From Sycobia sp. Sy_11 (lineage: Eukaryota > Arthropoda > Insecta > Hymenoptera > Epichrysomallidae), in NCBI GenBank assembly GCA_018907035.1, contig JACCIC010000030.1, forward strand, positions 1,168,501 through 1,232,500: a DNA stretch of 64,000 bases, in the 5' to 3' direction. Below, in pieces: positions 1-12,300 of this stretch. The notes under the pieces are model-generated. The model saw only the letters and a program-made list of their open reading frames with translations, had not been told where the DNA came from and ran no database searches. The translations under genes were made by a program, and so were the position numbers. The first letter of the stretch is position 1; each line of letters opens with the position of its first letter.

Positions 1-1208
1 AAATATTAAATAATAATATTTTCCAAATATTTGGTAATGAGTATTGGAAATCTCTTGTTAAAAATTTTATTGTAATATTTTATAAAGCTTTTAAAGTAAT
101 TTTGAGAAAATATTTTTAGAAAAATATTTTAAAAATAATTTATAAAGAATTTTACGAAATATTTTATAACACTTTCATAAAATATTTACAAAATATTTCA
201 GAAATAGTTTGGAATATATGAATCGTTAAAAATATTTTGTGCCTTTAGCGTACTGGTTACCATTATTTTGACCTCTATTTCAACTTACTATTTTGAATTA
301 TGAATTCATTTTTCTCTAAATAGTTTATCTATAATTATCATTTACAGTTTTAGCAGAGATTTTAGCTCGTACTTGGGTCACTTTTATCTTTAATCGCATA
401 TATAAAAGTAAAATTTCATATTCTTTAGTGTCGATATCAAAAATAGGCAAAAAATATCAAGTTAAACTTAAAATTCGGCATCATGGCCAAGATCAAAATC
501 AAGGTCATATTATATTTACAATTAACACATTATATTTACAATTAAACATCCTGCTGTCATCATGTTATGGTCGATTTTGAATTATGAAATATCTTCAAAC
601 AAAATAACCATCTTGGAGTAGATTATATCGATGTCTCCAATCAAAACAATCAGATTTCTATGAGTTGCAACAAAGATTAGCAATTAGCTTTTTTTCAATT
701 TTGCATTGAAATCTATCACAGATGACGATAAGACTGAAAGATTAAACTAGCCGATATGCTTATTTTCGAAGCGAAACAGGAGTAAAGTGGTACTTTTCGC
801 CGTGAAGTTCAGGAAATGTATTAATTTTTATTGCGAAACTCGAGTTTCACTAGTTTTTATAGGTGGTATTAGATTGTGCTACTTTTCGCTACTAGTCATG
901 AATTATATTATTTTTTGACATGTAATCACTCGGGCTAGTCTTTTTTGGATGCATGGATACATTCTTATGTCAGTAAAGAATGAAATAAAATAAATTTTAG
1001 CCTTCATTTCTAATTAACTGCAATTAAATTTTTATATAAATACAAAAAATATTATAAATTATAAGAACTAAAAAAAATTTATTAAAATAGAATTTAAATT
1101 TATAAAGAAAATCTTTTGTACTTATTATAAAACTTTGCAATATGTTAACGTATGAAATATTATTTACAGATTATTGAATTAGAAAAGATATTTTCTTGGA
1201 AGAGATAC
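1..1208. other. AT-rich sequence without recognisable gene
   Basis: No exon-like reading frame or RNA gene is visible on either strand. The missing third and fourth exons of the protease to the right would be expected on the minus strand here or beyond the window edge. I looked for the GDSG-type exon and did not find it. Confidence 0.5.
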
Positions 1209-1910
1209 GAGGTCAGACAACTAAGTAATGCGACCGATTTTATTTCTGGGCTTGTGGTAACACTGCGAACCTGTAACTCCGCCACCGTAATAGTAGATCT
1301 CTACTCTCTCCATTGAGACCTTGACGACCGTTGTATGATCATTTCTTCGCGAGCTGTTTAGTGTTTTGTAACAACGCGCGAGTAGTACATGTCACGAAAA
1401 TGGAACAGAGAAATTTAGAGCAACTGTGCGCGATGAAATTTTGTGCGAAACTCGGCGAAACCGCAACAGAAACTTATGAAAAAGTGCTTAAAGTATATGG
1501 TAGTGATGCTCTGAGTCCTAGTCAGGTGCTTCGGTGACATCCCGATTTTAAAAAAGGCCAAAGTGAAAACCATGTTCATTGGCTTTTTCGACAGCAAAGG
1601 GGTGGTTCACAAAGAGTTTGTACCACCTGGACAAACCGTAACTCAAATATTCTACCGCAATTTTTTCAAAAAATTAAGAAAAAAGGTACTCAGAGTACGT
1701 TCAGAGATCACGAAGACTTGGGTTCTGTGTTACGACGATGCCTCCTGTCACAGTGCGTTCAGTGTCTCTCAGTTTTTGGCGTCTAAAGGCATCGCAAGGT
1801 TACCACAACCGCCCTATTCACCGGATTCAACTGCATGTCATCCTGCGACTTTTTCCTATTCTCCTATTTGAAACAATTCATCAAAGGTCAACATTTTGAC
1901 TCCGTTGAAG
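1209..1910 (+). mobile_element. Deleted mariner-family transposon remnant
   Basis: A mariner-type 5' end (ggtcagacaactaagtaatg) starts near 1210. A transposase N-terminus follows from 1400 (MEQRNLEQ, then KLGETATETYEKV and the typical DALSPSQV) and stops in frame at about 1535. From 1563 a second frame carries the catalytic half: FFDSKGVVHKEFVPPGQTV, then a degenerate second catalytic-Asp region (YDDASCH for the usual HDNAPxH), then PYSPD. After a frameshift the reading SSCDFFLFSYLK gives the third Asp region. The middle of the transposase, with the first catalytic Asp, has been deleted and no 3' inverted repeat is visible, so the copy is dead. It lies just downstream of the visible part of the minus-strand protease gene. 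Confidence 0.8.
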
Positions 1911-2065
1911 ACTAATTTTATAATATTTGTAAGTAAATCTATTATATATTGTAATTAATTCGTAGAATTAGTTATAATACGTATATATAAAAAGTATTAA
2001 ATTATTTATCCTACTACTAATGTTCCATATGCTTATACTATTGGAATAACTACTAATAAACTTAC

Positions 2066-2385
2066 TTTAACGATTGCAATATCATTCAAATGATTGGTTT
2101 CATTATATGGAGCAATGTAAATTAAATCAATGCTCATAGTGATCCCTTTACGACTTTCCAAATTATCAGTAGCTAACTTAACTGAAAATGAAACATTATT
2201 TAAAAGCTTGAAGTTTTTGATGAAACAATGAGCAGCTGTAATTACTAGACTTTCACTAAGAATACCACCAGCACATAATGACGTATAAATTTTAGAGAAA
2301 TTTTTTCTGAATAAAATAGTGGCCAGGTATTTAAAGTTCTTTCTTTCTGCAGGACAACCATTTAAAATACTTTCTTGAAATAAAG
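2066..2385 (-). CDS. Serine protease 1, exon 2 (His and Asp of the triad)
   Basis: 320-nt exon bounded by a CAG acceptor after a pyrimidine-rich stretch and a GTAAGT donor. It carries TAAHC and NDIAIVK. Confidence 0.8.
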
Positions 2386-2681
2386 CTGAAATGGACAACA
2401 AAGTAATTTTGACAATAAATATAAGACACTTATTAAAATATATTGATATAATATACTGTTGTATTTAAAGAATTTGAGGGACAGTTCATTAAATTTAAAA
2501 ACAGTGCTTAAATAATTGAATGATTAAATAATTTAAGTAATTGAATAAAGACATTAGATTTTAGCATTAGATTTTTACAATCGTATAAATAGTATTATTG
2601 ATTAAAAAGTAACTTACCAGATTGAGTTAAACAGATTATGCTCATCCCAAAAATATAGAAAACTATCATTTTACAAATCAT
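2066..2681 (-). CDS. Chymotrypsin-fold serine protease, N-terminal two exons only
   Basis: Secreted S1-family serine protease, 5' part. Exon 1 (2681-2618, 64 nt) encodes a 21-residue signal peptide beginning MICKMIVFYIFGM and ends at a GTAAGT donor in phase 1. Exon 2 (2385-2066, 320 nt) completes the split codon (Ala22) and runs 106 codons to another GTAAGT donor. It contains ILNG where active proteases have IVGG (residues 28-31), TAAHC with catalytic His74, and NDIAIVK with catalytic Asp123. The Ser195 exon is not visible in the 2 kb to the left, so the gene continues off the window or is truncated. Exon lengths and phases match the protease at 9157-13486 exactly, so the two are tandem duplicates. 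No basic residue precedes the activation site (QES then ILNG), and a mariner ruin lies just downstream. It could be an inactive homologue or a pseudogene; the visible exons carry no stop. Confidence 0.8.
2618..2681 (-). CDS. Serine protease 1, exon 1 (signal peptide)
   Basis: 64-nt first coding exon: Met, 21 residues with a hydrophobic core, then a phase-1 GTAAGT donor. The start was chosen because it gives the same exon length as the paralogue's first exon. An internal Met at residue 5 is an alternative start. Confidence 0.7.
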
Positions 2682-3569
2682 GTTTGTAGATTAAATCAAA
2701 TACTGATTTCAAAGTTTTGGACAATGAGATTTATATTTTCTGTAATAAAAAACCTGGAAAAAAATAGAATAGCTATAATATATTATGAATATTAGCATTC
2801 AAAAAATAAATTTTAATTAAAAATATGTTAAACAAATTTTGATAGGTGATAAAAACTTTAAAACGAACGTATTAGATTTCTTTGTCAGAATAATAAAACA
2901 GGACAAATTAATTGAACACGATATTTTTTAAATGATCTCATTAATGTCATTTATTTATTGTATCAGATTTTGTACCATTAAAACTTCAATATAGAAAAAT
3001 TAATGAGATACTTTGATCAATGATTTAAAAAATGATTTAAAAAATAATTAAAAAAAGCTTTTATTTTATAAATTCAACACCTCAAACATTAACATATTTT
3101 CTTTCTGTCATAATATTATTTCTCATCGAGACTTTCACGTAATCAAAAGTGTTTATATTTTGGCTGCTATCAAATGCTCGCCGATTTAAGTTAAGCCTAT
3201 ACGGCTCAGGTGTGAAGCATGATGGCGCCTAATTCGCTGAATTTTTCTATATTTCAATTGCCATCGAAGAATATAACTAAATTGCAAGTTAAAGGACTCA
3301 CTAGTAATGCAAATGTTACTAACTGAACACAGAAACACGAGATCTAGAACTTACCTTCGACTATATCGAACGACTTACATTGACCGGTTACGACTGTGTA
3401 ATTGGAGATCTTGTACAACCGAAAAATATATTATATATATCTATTCGAGAACGGGCTTGTAAATTAACTAACAGATAAGTATGAATTAATAAATGATTTC
3501 GTAATAATTGATGATCCAAAATTCTAATTAGACTACTCAAATCAAGATAAAAGAGAATAATTTTTTCGA
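2682..3569. other. Intergenic AT-rich sequence
   Basis: Contains the presumed upstream region of the first protease. I see no defined promoter element, exon or repeat that can be supported. Confidence 0.4.
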
Positions 3570-4569
3570 ATGTGTCACCGGACATTGCCAGCTATGGAAA
3601 ATATAGTAAACGAATTAAAAGTAAAAAGCATATCTCCTGTATCTAAATTAGAAGCAACAAGTACTGTATATGGATATGATTATGTATCTAAATTCAGGCA
3701 CCAATTATACGTAGATCGAAACGGTGTCATCGAATATTATATATTTGCCGACGCAGATATCTTCAAATGCTTCGCGTCTAAGCTAGAAGAGCATAATGCA
3801 AAGCAACGTCTCAATACTAATTCTAAAGTAAACTCAAAAATTTCTAATTCAAACTTAATTGCGAACAGCTACTCATTCCAGATAGTAAATAATATTTCAA
3901 GCACAACCGCTCAAATAGACCAAAAGCGTGAAATGGAAAATATAACCAGTGTTTATAGAATGTAATGATAATGTTTTACATAGAAATTCAACAGCCAATA
4001 AAAGAACGCGTTCACTAATAAGTTTTAACGATTCTGCAAACCAACTGGATAATGAAAAAGTAGAAAAGTAATTAGTATTCAAACAAAGAACGATAGAGGA
4101 GGAAAATATGATGAAACAGGGAAGAAAATCGAACTGTCTTTAGAAAGTAAATCTTTAGATATCGATTTAGAAACAAATGAAATCATCGATGATCTCGATA
4201 ATAAGCTTATAGCGATTGAAAATGATCTAAATACTCATACAACTCGCCTCAATTACGACGAATTTAATAGTGTACTTGAAAATACAAAAGGAGTGGGAAT
4301 CCCAATCAACATAGTTAACTGATTAATACGAATCTTCAAGCAATTTTTAAGTAAATATTACAATCTACTAATGAAAATTATTTAATAAAAGTATTGAATG
4401 GAATATGAAAAGCTTCATCAAACATGTTGAATTTTTGTACAAATTAGTTAATAACGAAAGAGCTGGCATCATCTCTATACAAGAGATAACTTTTAAAAAA
4501 GACTATGGAGGCAGAATTACTGTTTCTAACATTTTATCTAGCAAAAAGAGATTAAATATTAATTATTAA
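3570..4569 (+). pseudogene. Decayed ORF1-like protein, probably of a non-LTR retrotransposon
   Basis: A 131-aa open frame (3570-3965) continues after a one-base shift at about 3960 for some 37 codons (reading NDNVLHRNSTANKRTRS), and after a second shift near 4070 for about 85 codons to 4320. That last part ends LNYDEFNSVLENTKGVG. The last block resembles the C-terminal part of gag-like ORF1 proteins in insect LINEs, from memory of that family. A further 54-codon frame at 4405-4569 may be its tail. Directly downstream on the same strand are endonuclease and reverse transcriptase remnants, which favours a LINE ORF1. Asn/Ser-rich composition. No functional residue can be assigned, and a decayed unrelated gene cannot be excluded. 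Confidence 0.4.
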
Positions 4570-4619
4570 AAATATCTACAATATACATACCTAAATATTA
4601 ACTAAAAACATTAATTAAA

Positions 4620-5490
4620 TTATGTGGTTATTTATTTGCTGATTTTCGTTCAATTCAGCTACTATCTAACTGAATATGATATTTGTAATGCAATAAGCCA
4701 ACTAATGAAACCATTTTTAATTTTCGGCGTCTTTAACAATGGCCATACATTGTGGGGTTTTATAATATCGAGGTAATAAGAAGCATCGTTGAAAATCTCT
4801 TTCTAACAAATGACATCAGTTCTCAAATCTACAAACCCTATTCATTTTAATATTTTAAGTAATAAAATGTCACAATTGATCTGATAATATGTAATGCAAT
4901 TTAACGCTGGTAAATTTGAGTGGAATGTACACTCGGAAAACCATGGAAGCAATCATTTTTCCATAATTATTGTCATTAAAATTGCATTGAAAAAACATCA
5001 ATTCCGTGCCAATGAAGAATTCTTCGAATCGTACGAAATTTCAAATTAAGTCCCACAAGGTTCTTTACTAAGCATCACACTCTTTTTCATGGCCAAAGAC
5101 GCAACCTCGAAACTTATCTTTCTTCTCGCAACTCACACGATGTTCGCTGATAAATTCATAATTGTTGCCTCTGGTAAAAATATCAGTACAATAAAAAATC
5201 TTGTATAGCCTATTTTAAAGAAACTAATTAAATTCTTAAATGAAAGCGGTGTTAAGTTCTCTCACTCTAAATCAATAATAACAATTTGTTTAGAAGTAAA
5301 ACAATCAATTATGAATAAATTGTATATATTGGCAAATAAAAGCTTCCAATTATTAGTAAGATGAATCTAGTCGGTCTTACCTTTGAATTATCAAATGAAT
5401 CGATTGAAATTGAAAAGCTTTGTAACAATTTTTGCAGAAGTCTTGATACTACTAAAATTATTGTTTTCTATTGGTGATTGAATTCAAAAT
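4620..5490 (+). mobile_element. Decayed non-LTR retrotransposon, endonuclease and RT remnants
   Basis: Apurinic-type endonuclease pieces are readable with frameshifts: FLIFGVFNN near 4710 (GDFN motif with Asp lost), VENLFLTND near 4790, and SENHGSNHFSIII near 4935 (the SDHxPI region). They are followed without the usual intervening domain by reverse transcriptase: VPQGSLLSITLFFMAKD from 5048, then MFADKFIIVASGKNIS near 5140 (the catalytic YADD box read as FADK), KFLNESGVKFSHSKS near 5230 and LVGLTFE near 5370. This is a Jockey-like LINE with a large internal deletion, stops and frameshifts. It probably forms one element with the ORF1-like remnant just upstream. Confidence 0.7.
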
Positions 5491-8168
5491 GATTCACAAT
5501 GATTGAATTCTAAATACCGGGATATTGCCACATATTAACATAATGCATATGTTATATCCCAGAAATTACACATTTTATGAATAGTTTCCAGTTTTATATA
5601 GATTTCGAAACTGGTTTTATCTGAATGCAACCTTGTTTTAATCAGGGTGAAGACCATTCTGTAATTATTCTTTGTCGCAGTTGTGTTTTATAGTAATTAG
5701 TGATGGTAATTAATGATTTATGTTTATTTATTTACTTTTTTATAATATCATATAAATTTAAATTAAGAATATTATTTTAGCAACACTCTAATCTCAAAAT
5801 TATGACTTTGTGGTTTGGAGATATAAAATAAAAATCAATATTCATATAAATTTTGAATTTTACATTGTGAGACTTTCTTCCCTTGCTTCGTTAGGGAATA
5901 AACTATTTCAAGAAGTAAAAAAGTAATTACAATTCGCATGGTCGAAAGATTATTTTGTAAGGAATCTAAAATTGTACAAGTTTTTAAAATTTACAAAAAA
6001 CAAATGTAATTAAACTTTTTACGTTATAACAAATTGATTGCAGACATATATTTATAATCTAATATCAGTATTGGAGTGTTTACCATTGCTCGTTCATAAA
6101 AAGATAGAATGAAATTGAACTAAGATACTCAGATATTTTGCATAGCTTTACAAATCACATTGATTTTATTTTGACAGCTGCTTCTTCTATCAAAGCAATG
6201 CCAAACACAAACCAGAATTTTCAATATTATTCTTTTAGATAGTGTTTTATTGAATGTAGAGTTATATTAATATTGATTATCAATGATTTATTTATTTATA
6301 ATAAAAGTAATTATTTACAATTCATAGAAGGGCCAACTCTTGAAAGAAGCTTGTATTTTAATACCGAATGATCCTATATTAAATGTGTGATGGCGGTAGA
6401 CGTTGATAGATCAAGAAATAAATGATCAAATGTTACTTTTCTTTAATATACATTAGTCGGTTTTTTAACTTTATAACAGAATGCAGAGTCTTATCGCCCC
6501 GAGGTCGAACTAGTGTATCATTAATACGTTTCTGGCTTTTTGTACTTCTCATTGCTAGATGCTAGCCTATAAAATATATGTTAAAATACTTCTGTTATTT
6601 GGATTAATGATAAGTAAGATTATTCCTTTAAGTAATAGAATCAGTGCTTAGAAATTATCAATAGCTTCCAAAAAGAATAATCAATAATTTTAAAAACTTT
6701 GTTGTAAATTTCATTCGATCTATAAGATTTGTAGGAAATCAAATAATTAAATACGTTAATATCATTTAAGAATCCTTTTATTATGACACTGTTTTAAATA
6801 ATTTTTATTTAAATTTTAAATAATCTGCCAATAAGGCTTTTAAATATTAAATATTTTCTTCTAAGTATTTTATTATATTGGCTTTTTAATAAATCAAAAT
6901 ACACTTTAAATAAATATTTAAATTAGAATTTATATGATGAATTATACATACATGCTTGCGATGGTGCATATATTTTAGATATCAAAGATAAGCTCACGGT
7001 AAACAATGTGTGTCTCAATTTTTTGCTTTTCATACAAGTATAATGACGTAATTATAAATAACAGAGATTATTCAATAAATTATTCACCAAAGCTGATTTA
7101 AATCTAGATTATGATTAAATAAATATTCATGAGATTGGAATATGCTCGCATCATCCTCTAAACATTTTAACAATAATCAAAAATAAGTAAACTATAAAGA
7201 CGCCATAAACTGGCTATTTCTGCATCTTTTGAGAATGACAGATTTATCATGCAAAAAACAAGCGTTTTCTTTTAAGGAAAAATTAACACAAGATTGTCCA
7301 AAACAATATCGTTTTCTGACTTTGTCAATATATTTTGAAGAATTTGTAGTAGTCGATAGGAAGACGCTATGGTAGCTAAGCTACGTGCATAATTTGCATT
7401 ATAAGCTTCTTGATGAATCGTGCAAATATTACTTGCTTGAGAACTTCTTGATTTGTCTTTTCACCGTGTTGCACATATCTCAGCATTTAATCGGTATTTT
7501 TATAGAAAAATTAATATACGTATAATCCAGAGCTGAAAAGCATACTGAAAAATTTGAGAAATATTTAACTGTACAGTTTTTCAAGAGACGTGCGAAATTC
7601 GATTTTAAGGGCGCGAAACTTGTATAGTCAGAAAAGTTAGCATGTTGATATATGTTATGAAGTCCCGGATAAAATCATTTTAAAGCATCCAACGACATTT
7701 TAAAATATTTTTGAAATAATAATGTTTGATATTAGTAAGTATAATGAGAGTTGGATAAAACTGGTGTAAATATCTAGAATAAACAAATGAAAGAAAAAAA
7801 GAAATCTACAGATATTCCATGTAATTGTAAGCGAAAAAGTGATAGTTCTTGCGTTACTCTCATTCATTTCCTTAAACCTAATTAAAAAATTAATAATGGT
7901 TGATAAAATGTTTCTATCAGCTTATTGTCAGACTACTTTTAATAATTGGATATGAATATAATAAATGTATAATAATTTAACATTTTACTATCATGAATGG
8001 AATGAGAAATAGTAAGAATCGCCATTGAATGTTATTGATATATTAATATAAGTTGAATGACTGTCAGAGTATATATAGAGTATAGAATCCACTATTTTGC
8101 AGTTACAAAGTCTGAACGTTCATTCATAAAAGTGACCCTTAGAATTAATGTAACATATTTTCGCGAAA
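5491..8168. other. AT-rich intergenic sequence
   Basis: No exon, tRNA or inverted-repeat element that I can support. Composition is strongly AT-rich on both strands with frequent stops in all frames. Confidence 0.4.
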
Positions 8169-8169
8169 A

Positions 8170-8319
8170 ATGTCATTTTTTCCGACTGCGGTTTACGATG
8201 TTAAATTTTAAATTCCAATAATAATTTTTTTGTCATGTCATTTTTTGAATTTTTTTGAAATGTCATTTTTTCTGACTGCGGTTTACGATGTTAAATTTTA
8301 AATTTCAATAATAATTTTT
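8170..8319. repeat. Tandem duplication, 90-bp period
   Basis: A roughly 60-bp block beginning tgtcattttttccgactgcg at 8170 is repeated almost exactly from 8260 (one C to T change in the opening and one further difference in ccaataat/tcaataat). The period is 90 bp, with a T-rich spacer. Two copies only. Confidence 0.85.
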
Positions 8320-9156
8320 CTCACTTTTAGTCTATTTTTTTTATTAAAGTGTATATGAAAGTTGAGAAGTTAATATTCTAAAGTTGTGGGCATCTTTTAA
8401 CGAGCTGTCGACTGCTCTTTTATAGTGATTGAGTAAAAAGTGTTCTATTTGAAAGATTTTTAAAACACAAGTTTTAGCTAATTATGTCCTTTATTTACAT
8501 CTATTTTAGATTACTGCAAAGTTTCAAGGTAATTCGATAAACCGTGTGGAAGTGAAAACATTTTTAAAACTTCATAATAAAAAATTATAAATAAATAAAA
8601 AAATTATAAATAAAATAAAATTATAAATAGAATAAAATGTTATCATTTGCATACGCTTTCACGAATCTTGGTACTTTCTAGAAACGTAAAATAGTCGTAA
8701 ATAGACGTAAATAAACTACGTCTCAAACTATGCTCTGTCAATGTTATTTATAGTGAATTTATTACCAATTAGAATAATTTTAAAAAAAACTTCTTCTTCA
8801 CCTATAAGCGTGGTATTTGAATACAAGACCTGTGAAGTACGAGTCGTTTACTTAATGCAAATGTCAACCTAGATATGGACAATATTTAAATAATTATATT
8901 AAATTCTAGCATTTATATTTCTGATTAAGCTTCAGGAAGGATAAATAAATAAAAAATTGCTTTTTTTATATAAATAAATATATTGATGAAATAAGTTGTA
9001 TTATTTTCATTTTAGTAAAACTTATTATAACATCCGACATTTAAAGTATTTTTAATGAGACAAGAGAGTGCATAGTATATTAGAAGATGAAAAGTCAATT
9101 ATAAAACATTTAATTTTTATATACATATTAAATATAAGTCAAAACGAATTTAGACT
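8320..9156. other. AT-rich sequence downstream of the second protease
   Basis: Lies 3' of the stop codon at 9157 of the minus-strand protease and will hold its 3' UTR and polyadenylation site, which I could not pin down. Nothing else recognisable. Confidence 0.4.
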
Positions 9157-9357
9157 TCAGTGTAATACGTGAGGTAAATTTTGAAAAGTTAACGTATCAT
9201 GAGATAGTGATCCTCTCATTACACCTGTAATGAAGTACAGATATCTTGTCACTTTTGTATATATTGAACCAAAGAGAGTATCATTACAATCTACAAGACA
9301 TTTTGATAGAATTCCCACAACCTTGTTATTTACAACCAGAGGACTACCACTGTCGCC
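9157..9357 (-). CDS. Serine protease 2, exon 4 (Ser195 exon)
   Basis: 201 nt starting GGC GAC AGT GGT after a TAG acceptor and ending in TGA at 9159-9157. It encodes GDSGSP, the VVGIL strand, YTKV and a hydrophilic tail. Confidence 0.88.
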   Translation of the reverse strand, partial: GDSGSPLVVNNKVVGILSKCLVDCNDTLFGSIYTKVTRYLYFITGVMRGSLSHDTLTFQNLPHVLH

Positions 9358-12300
9358 CTAAAAAATATATAATATAATATAAAACTGTCTGTAATAAAAA
9401 CGTAATAAAAAAAGACGTATTAAATATAGCCAGTTGTGAATAGATCGTAAATTGAAAAAATCTTTACGCTATTTGACCAAGAATATATACTTTAGCTTTA
9501 TTATCTATTTAAAAATATTCATAGAATATTTGGCATTAAAAGTCACTGCAACAATATATACATTTCAAGACACTGATAATAAAATTAAATAATTAAAGAT
9601 AACTTCTGATGAAATTATTGATTTTTAAATTATATATTTAAATTACATCTAATCTCCAAGTCACTTATTAAAGTTGTTCTTAAATTTTTTGCCTTCAAAC
9701 CATTGCACATTATAAAAGTTTTTTTACTAGAAAGTATTAAAATTATATGAAATTACTAAAAAATATTAGGTGTACAACTTTGCTTCCGCCGTTTTGCAAT
9801 AGATGGCTGTAGAGGTAGGTAGTCGAAATAAATAGATAGTATATGACATACAAAAAGCTTAGGTATTTGTAAACATAACGTTATCGAAATATTAGTTGTT
9901 TTGTATCTGCATTATAAACTTATTCTCGGTTAAACATGTCAGCTTACGAGTCAAATTCTCATCATTTGTAGATGAATTCTAATTAAAGAACACTAATGAA
10001 TTCCGTTATTGCACTTATAGCTTAAGATTGTTACTTTGGAAAGTAGACAAATTTGTAAAGGATGTGATAATAATACTTACAAAGCATGTACCGGCAGCTA
10101 CTCCATGAGAGTCGATATTTGATTTAGCAAGTAGATGATTGATTGAGTTAAAATTCACATGGCGAATAGCCATAGGCCCAACATTATTGAAAATTGTAAC
10201 GTACAGAAAGTGTAAGCGTGAATTGCTGTTTTCACCATAAACTTTTAGCTTTTGAGCTGTGAGATTGAAATTCTGTTGAATATGAGTAAATCCAAATCCA
10301 GCAATTGCACCCACTAAATTATAAAATAAATCGTTGGGCCTAGGTAATCTTAACTGATCCAACAATCGATTATTGATAATATCCATACTTTTTACTAACT
10401 GGAAATAAAAACAATACGTTATTAGTCATCAGAAATTTTCTTATGAGTATTTTAATTTGTCGATGAAAGTGTATTTCAGTAGATATTTACATAATTACAT
10501 TCCATTTCTATTCCCAACATTATAGGAGAATTTTAGAAATAGATTATCTCTAGTTTGTTTGATGTATTTATACAAAGCGAAACTTCTATAAATGGTGCGT
10601 TAATGCATAATTCAGCATCTTTTTGAAGCTTAGTAAGTTGGGATAATTTATTCTAGAGTAGCTATAATTCAGATAATAGTTGTATTAATCTTAAAAAGTT
10701 TTTTCTTTAAATTTTTAATAAGTACTATTTACTAACTTACAGTAATCTACAATAGTTTTTTTTTTTTATTGGATTACTTTGACCGTGATATTCCTCGTTA
10801 TCAATTAAATCACAAGAAGTTACGATATTTCTGCTATGAATTTGGTTCAAATTGAACAAACTATCTCTGATTATATTCAAAACAGGCCTATAAAGTGTTA
10901 GAAGAGGCCTACGATGGCTCGATCGCTAGAGCGAAGGACTAGTAACTCGGTGATCCGAGTTCGAATCCCGGTCTCGGCCGATTGACACAGGCACCGCTGT
11001 AATAATTTACATGTGCTTTGTTTACAAACACATCGTAGACCTCCGTCGCTGATTAGCACCGGTCTTTGGAAGCATAAATAGAGTGACGTTAAATAACAAA
11101 CAAAAAAACCACTTCTTCCGTTAAGCGCGGAAACTATGCTTTTTTTATCACTGTCGGTCATCATTTTTCGTCGTTTTTCCTATCGTATATATATCTTTCT
11201 ATGGAGTAAGATTTTCGCGGCGATCGGAGAAATCCGAGACAATACGGCGCCATTTACTAACGCGATGACGCATTAGCCGCGTTACCATCGCAACCGTGAG
11301 CTACTACCCCCCCCCCACTCTAGTAGTGAGGGTAGCACAAAATGTGATACGGATACCTAATTGGAACAGTTTCAAGGCACCGACCACTCCTCAGCGGCTT
11401 TTCCCAATCGGCATTTATCCCACCGGGGTTTTCCCCTACTCCAAAGGTAGAATCCTGGGCAAATGTGGAGTGGCTGGCATAGGTTATGATTTAGATTGAA
11501 ACGGGGAAAAATGGTATAATAATTAAGATAAAAAAATGGTAAATGTAAAAATCTTCATAAAAATCAACAAACATGAAAATAAAATAAGTAAAACAAAAAA
11601 AAATTTAATGACATGGTTTTAGTTTGCTTGTATTTACGTGTCTAATACGTCAGTCGTTATTTTATTAATAGAAATAAGTTAGAAAACTTACAATTAAAAC
11701 AAGTGAATTTTGAAAACTATCTTTTTTAATCATTAATGTATATAATGCATTTATAAATGTCGAAAATACTTTTTGTGAAATTCAATAACATATAATGCTG
11801 CATATTTATATTTCTTCTAGAATCTAACCGAACATTTCATGATAACTTATTACAATAAATAACTATTCATCGATAATTATGTTACCCAATCTTTAAATAT
11901 CTTTTTGACATTTTAGAAGTTTATTAATGAGTTGATAAATAGATAACTCAAATTAATGTGCAGACGAATGATATTATTTTCCATTTCGCTCAAGAATTTA
12001 CTTAGTTCTACGTCAAAATAGAAAACTTACGTATGTTATAAATTATAATAAATATGGTAAATATTATAATTTTAATATGAAATTTTTCTATAAGCATTTA
12101 ATGCATAAATAGTATTTAAAACGTATAAAGATACTTACTTTCGCAATTGCAATATCGTGAAACATGTTACTATCGTTATATGGAGCACTATAAATAGTGT
12201 CAATATTAATTGAGTATCCTTTACGACTGTCTAAATTATCAGTAGCTAATCTAACTGAAAATGAAAGATTCTCTATAAGTTTGGATTTTGTGATAAAACA

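Noticed and set aside
10920..10982. Functional tRNA gene
   Set aside because: The B box is good but acceptor and anticodon stems do not pair, and a SINE-like body with A-rich tail follows.
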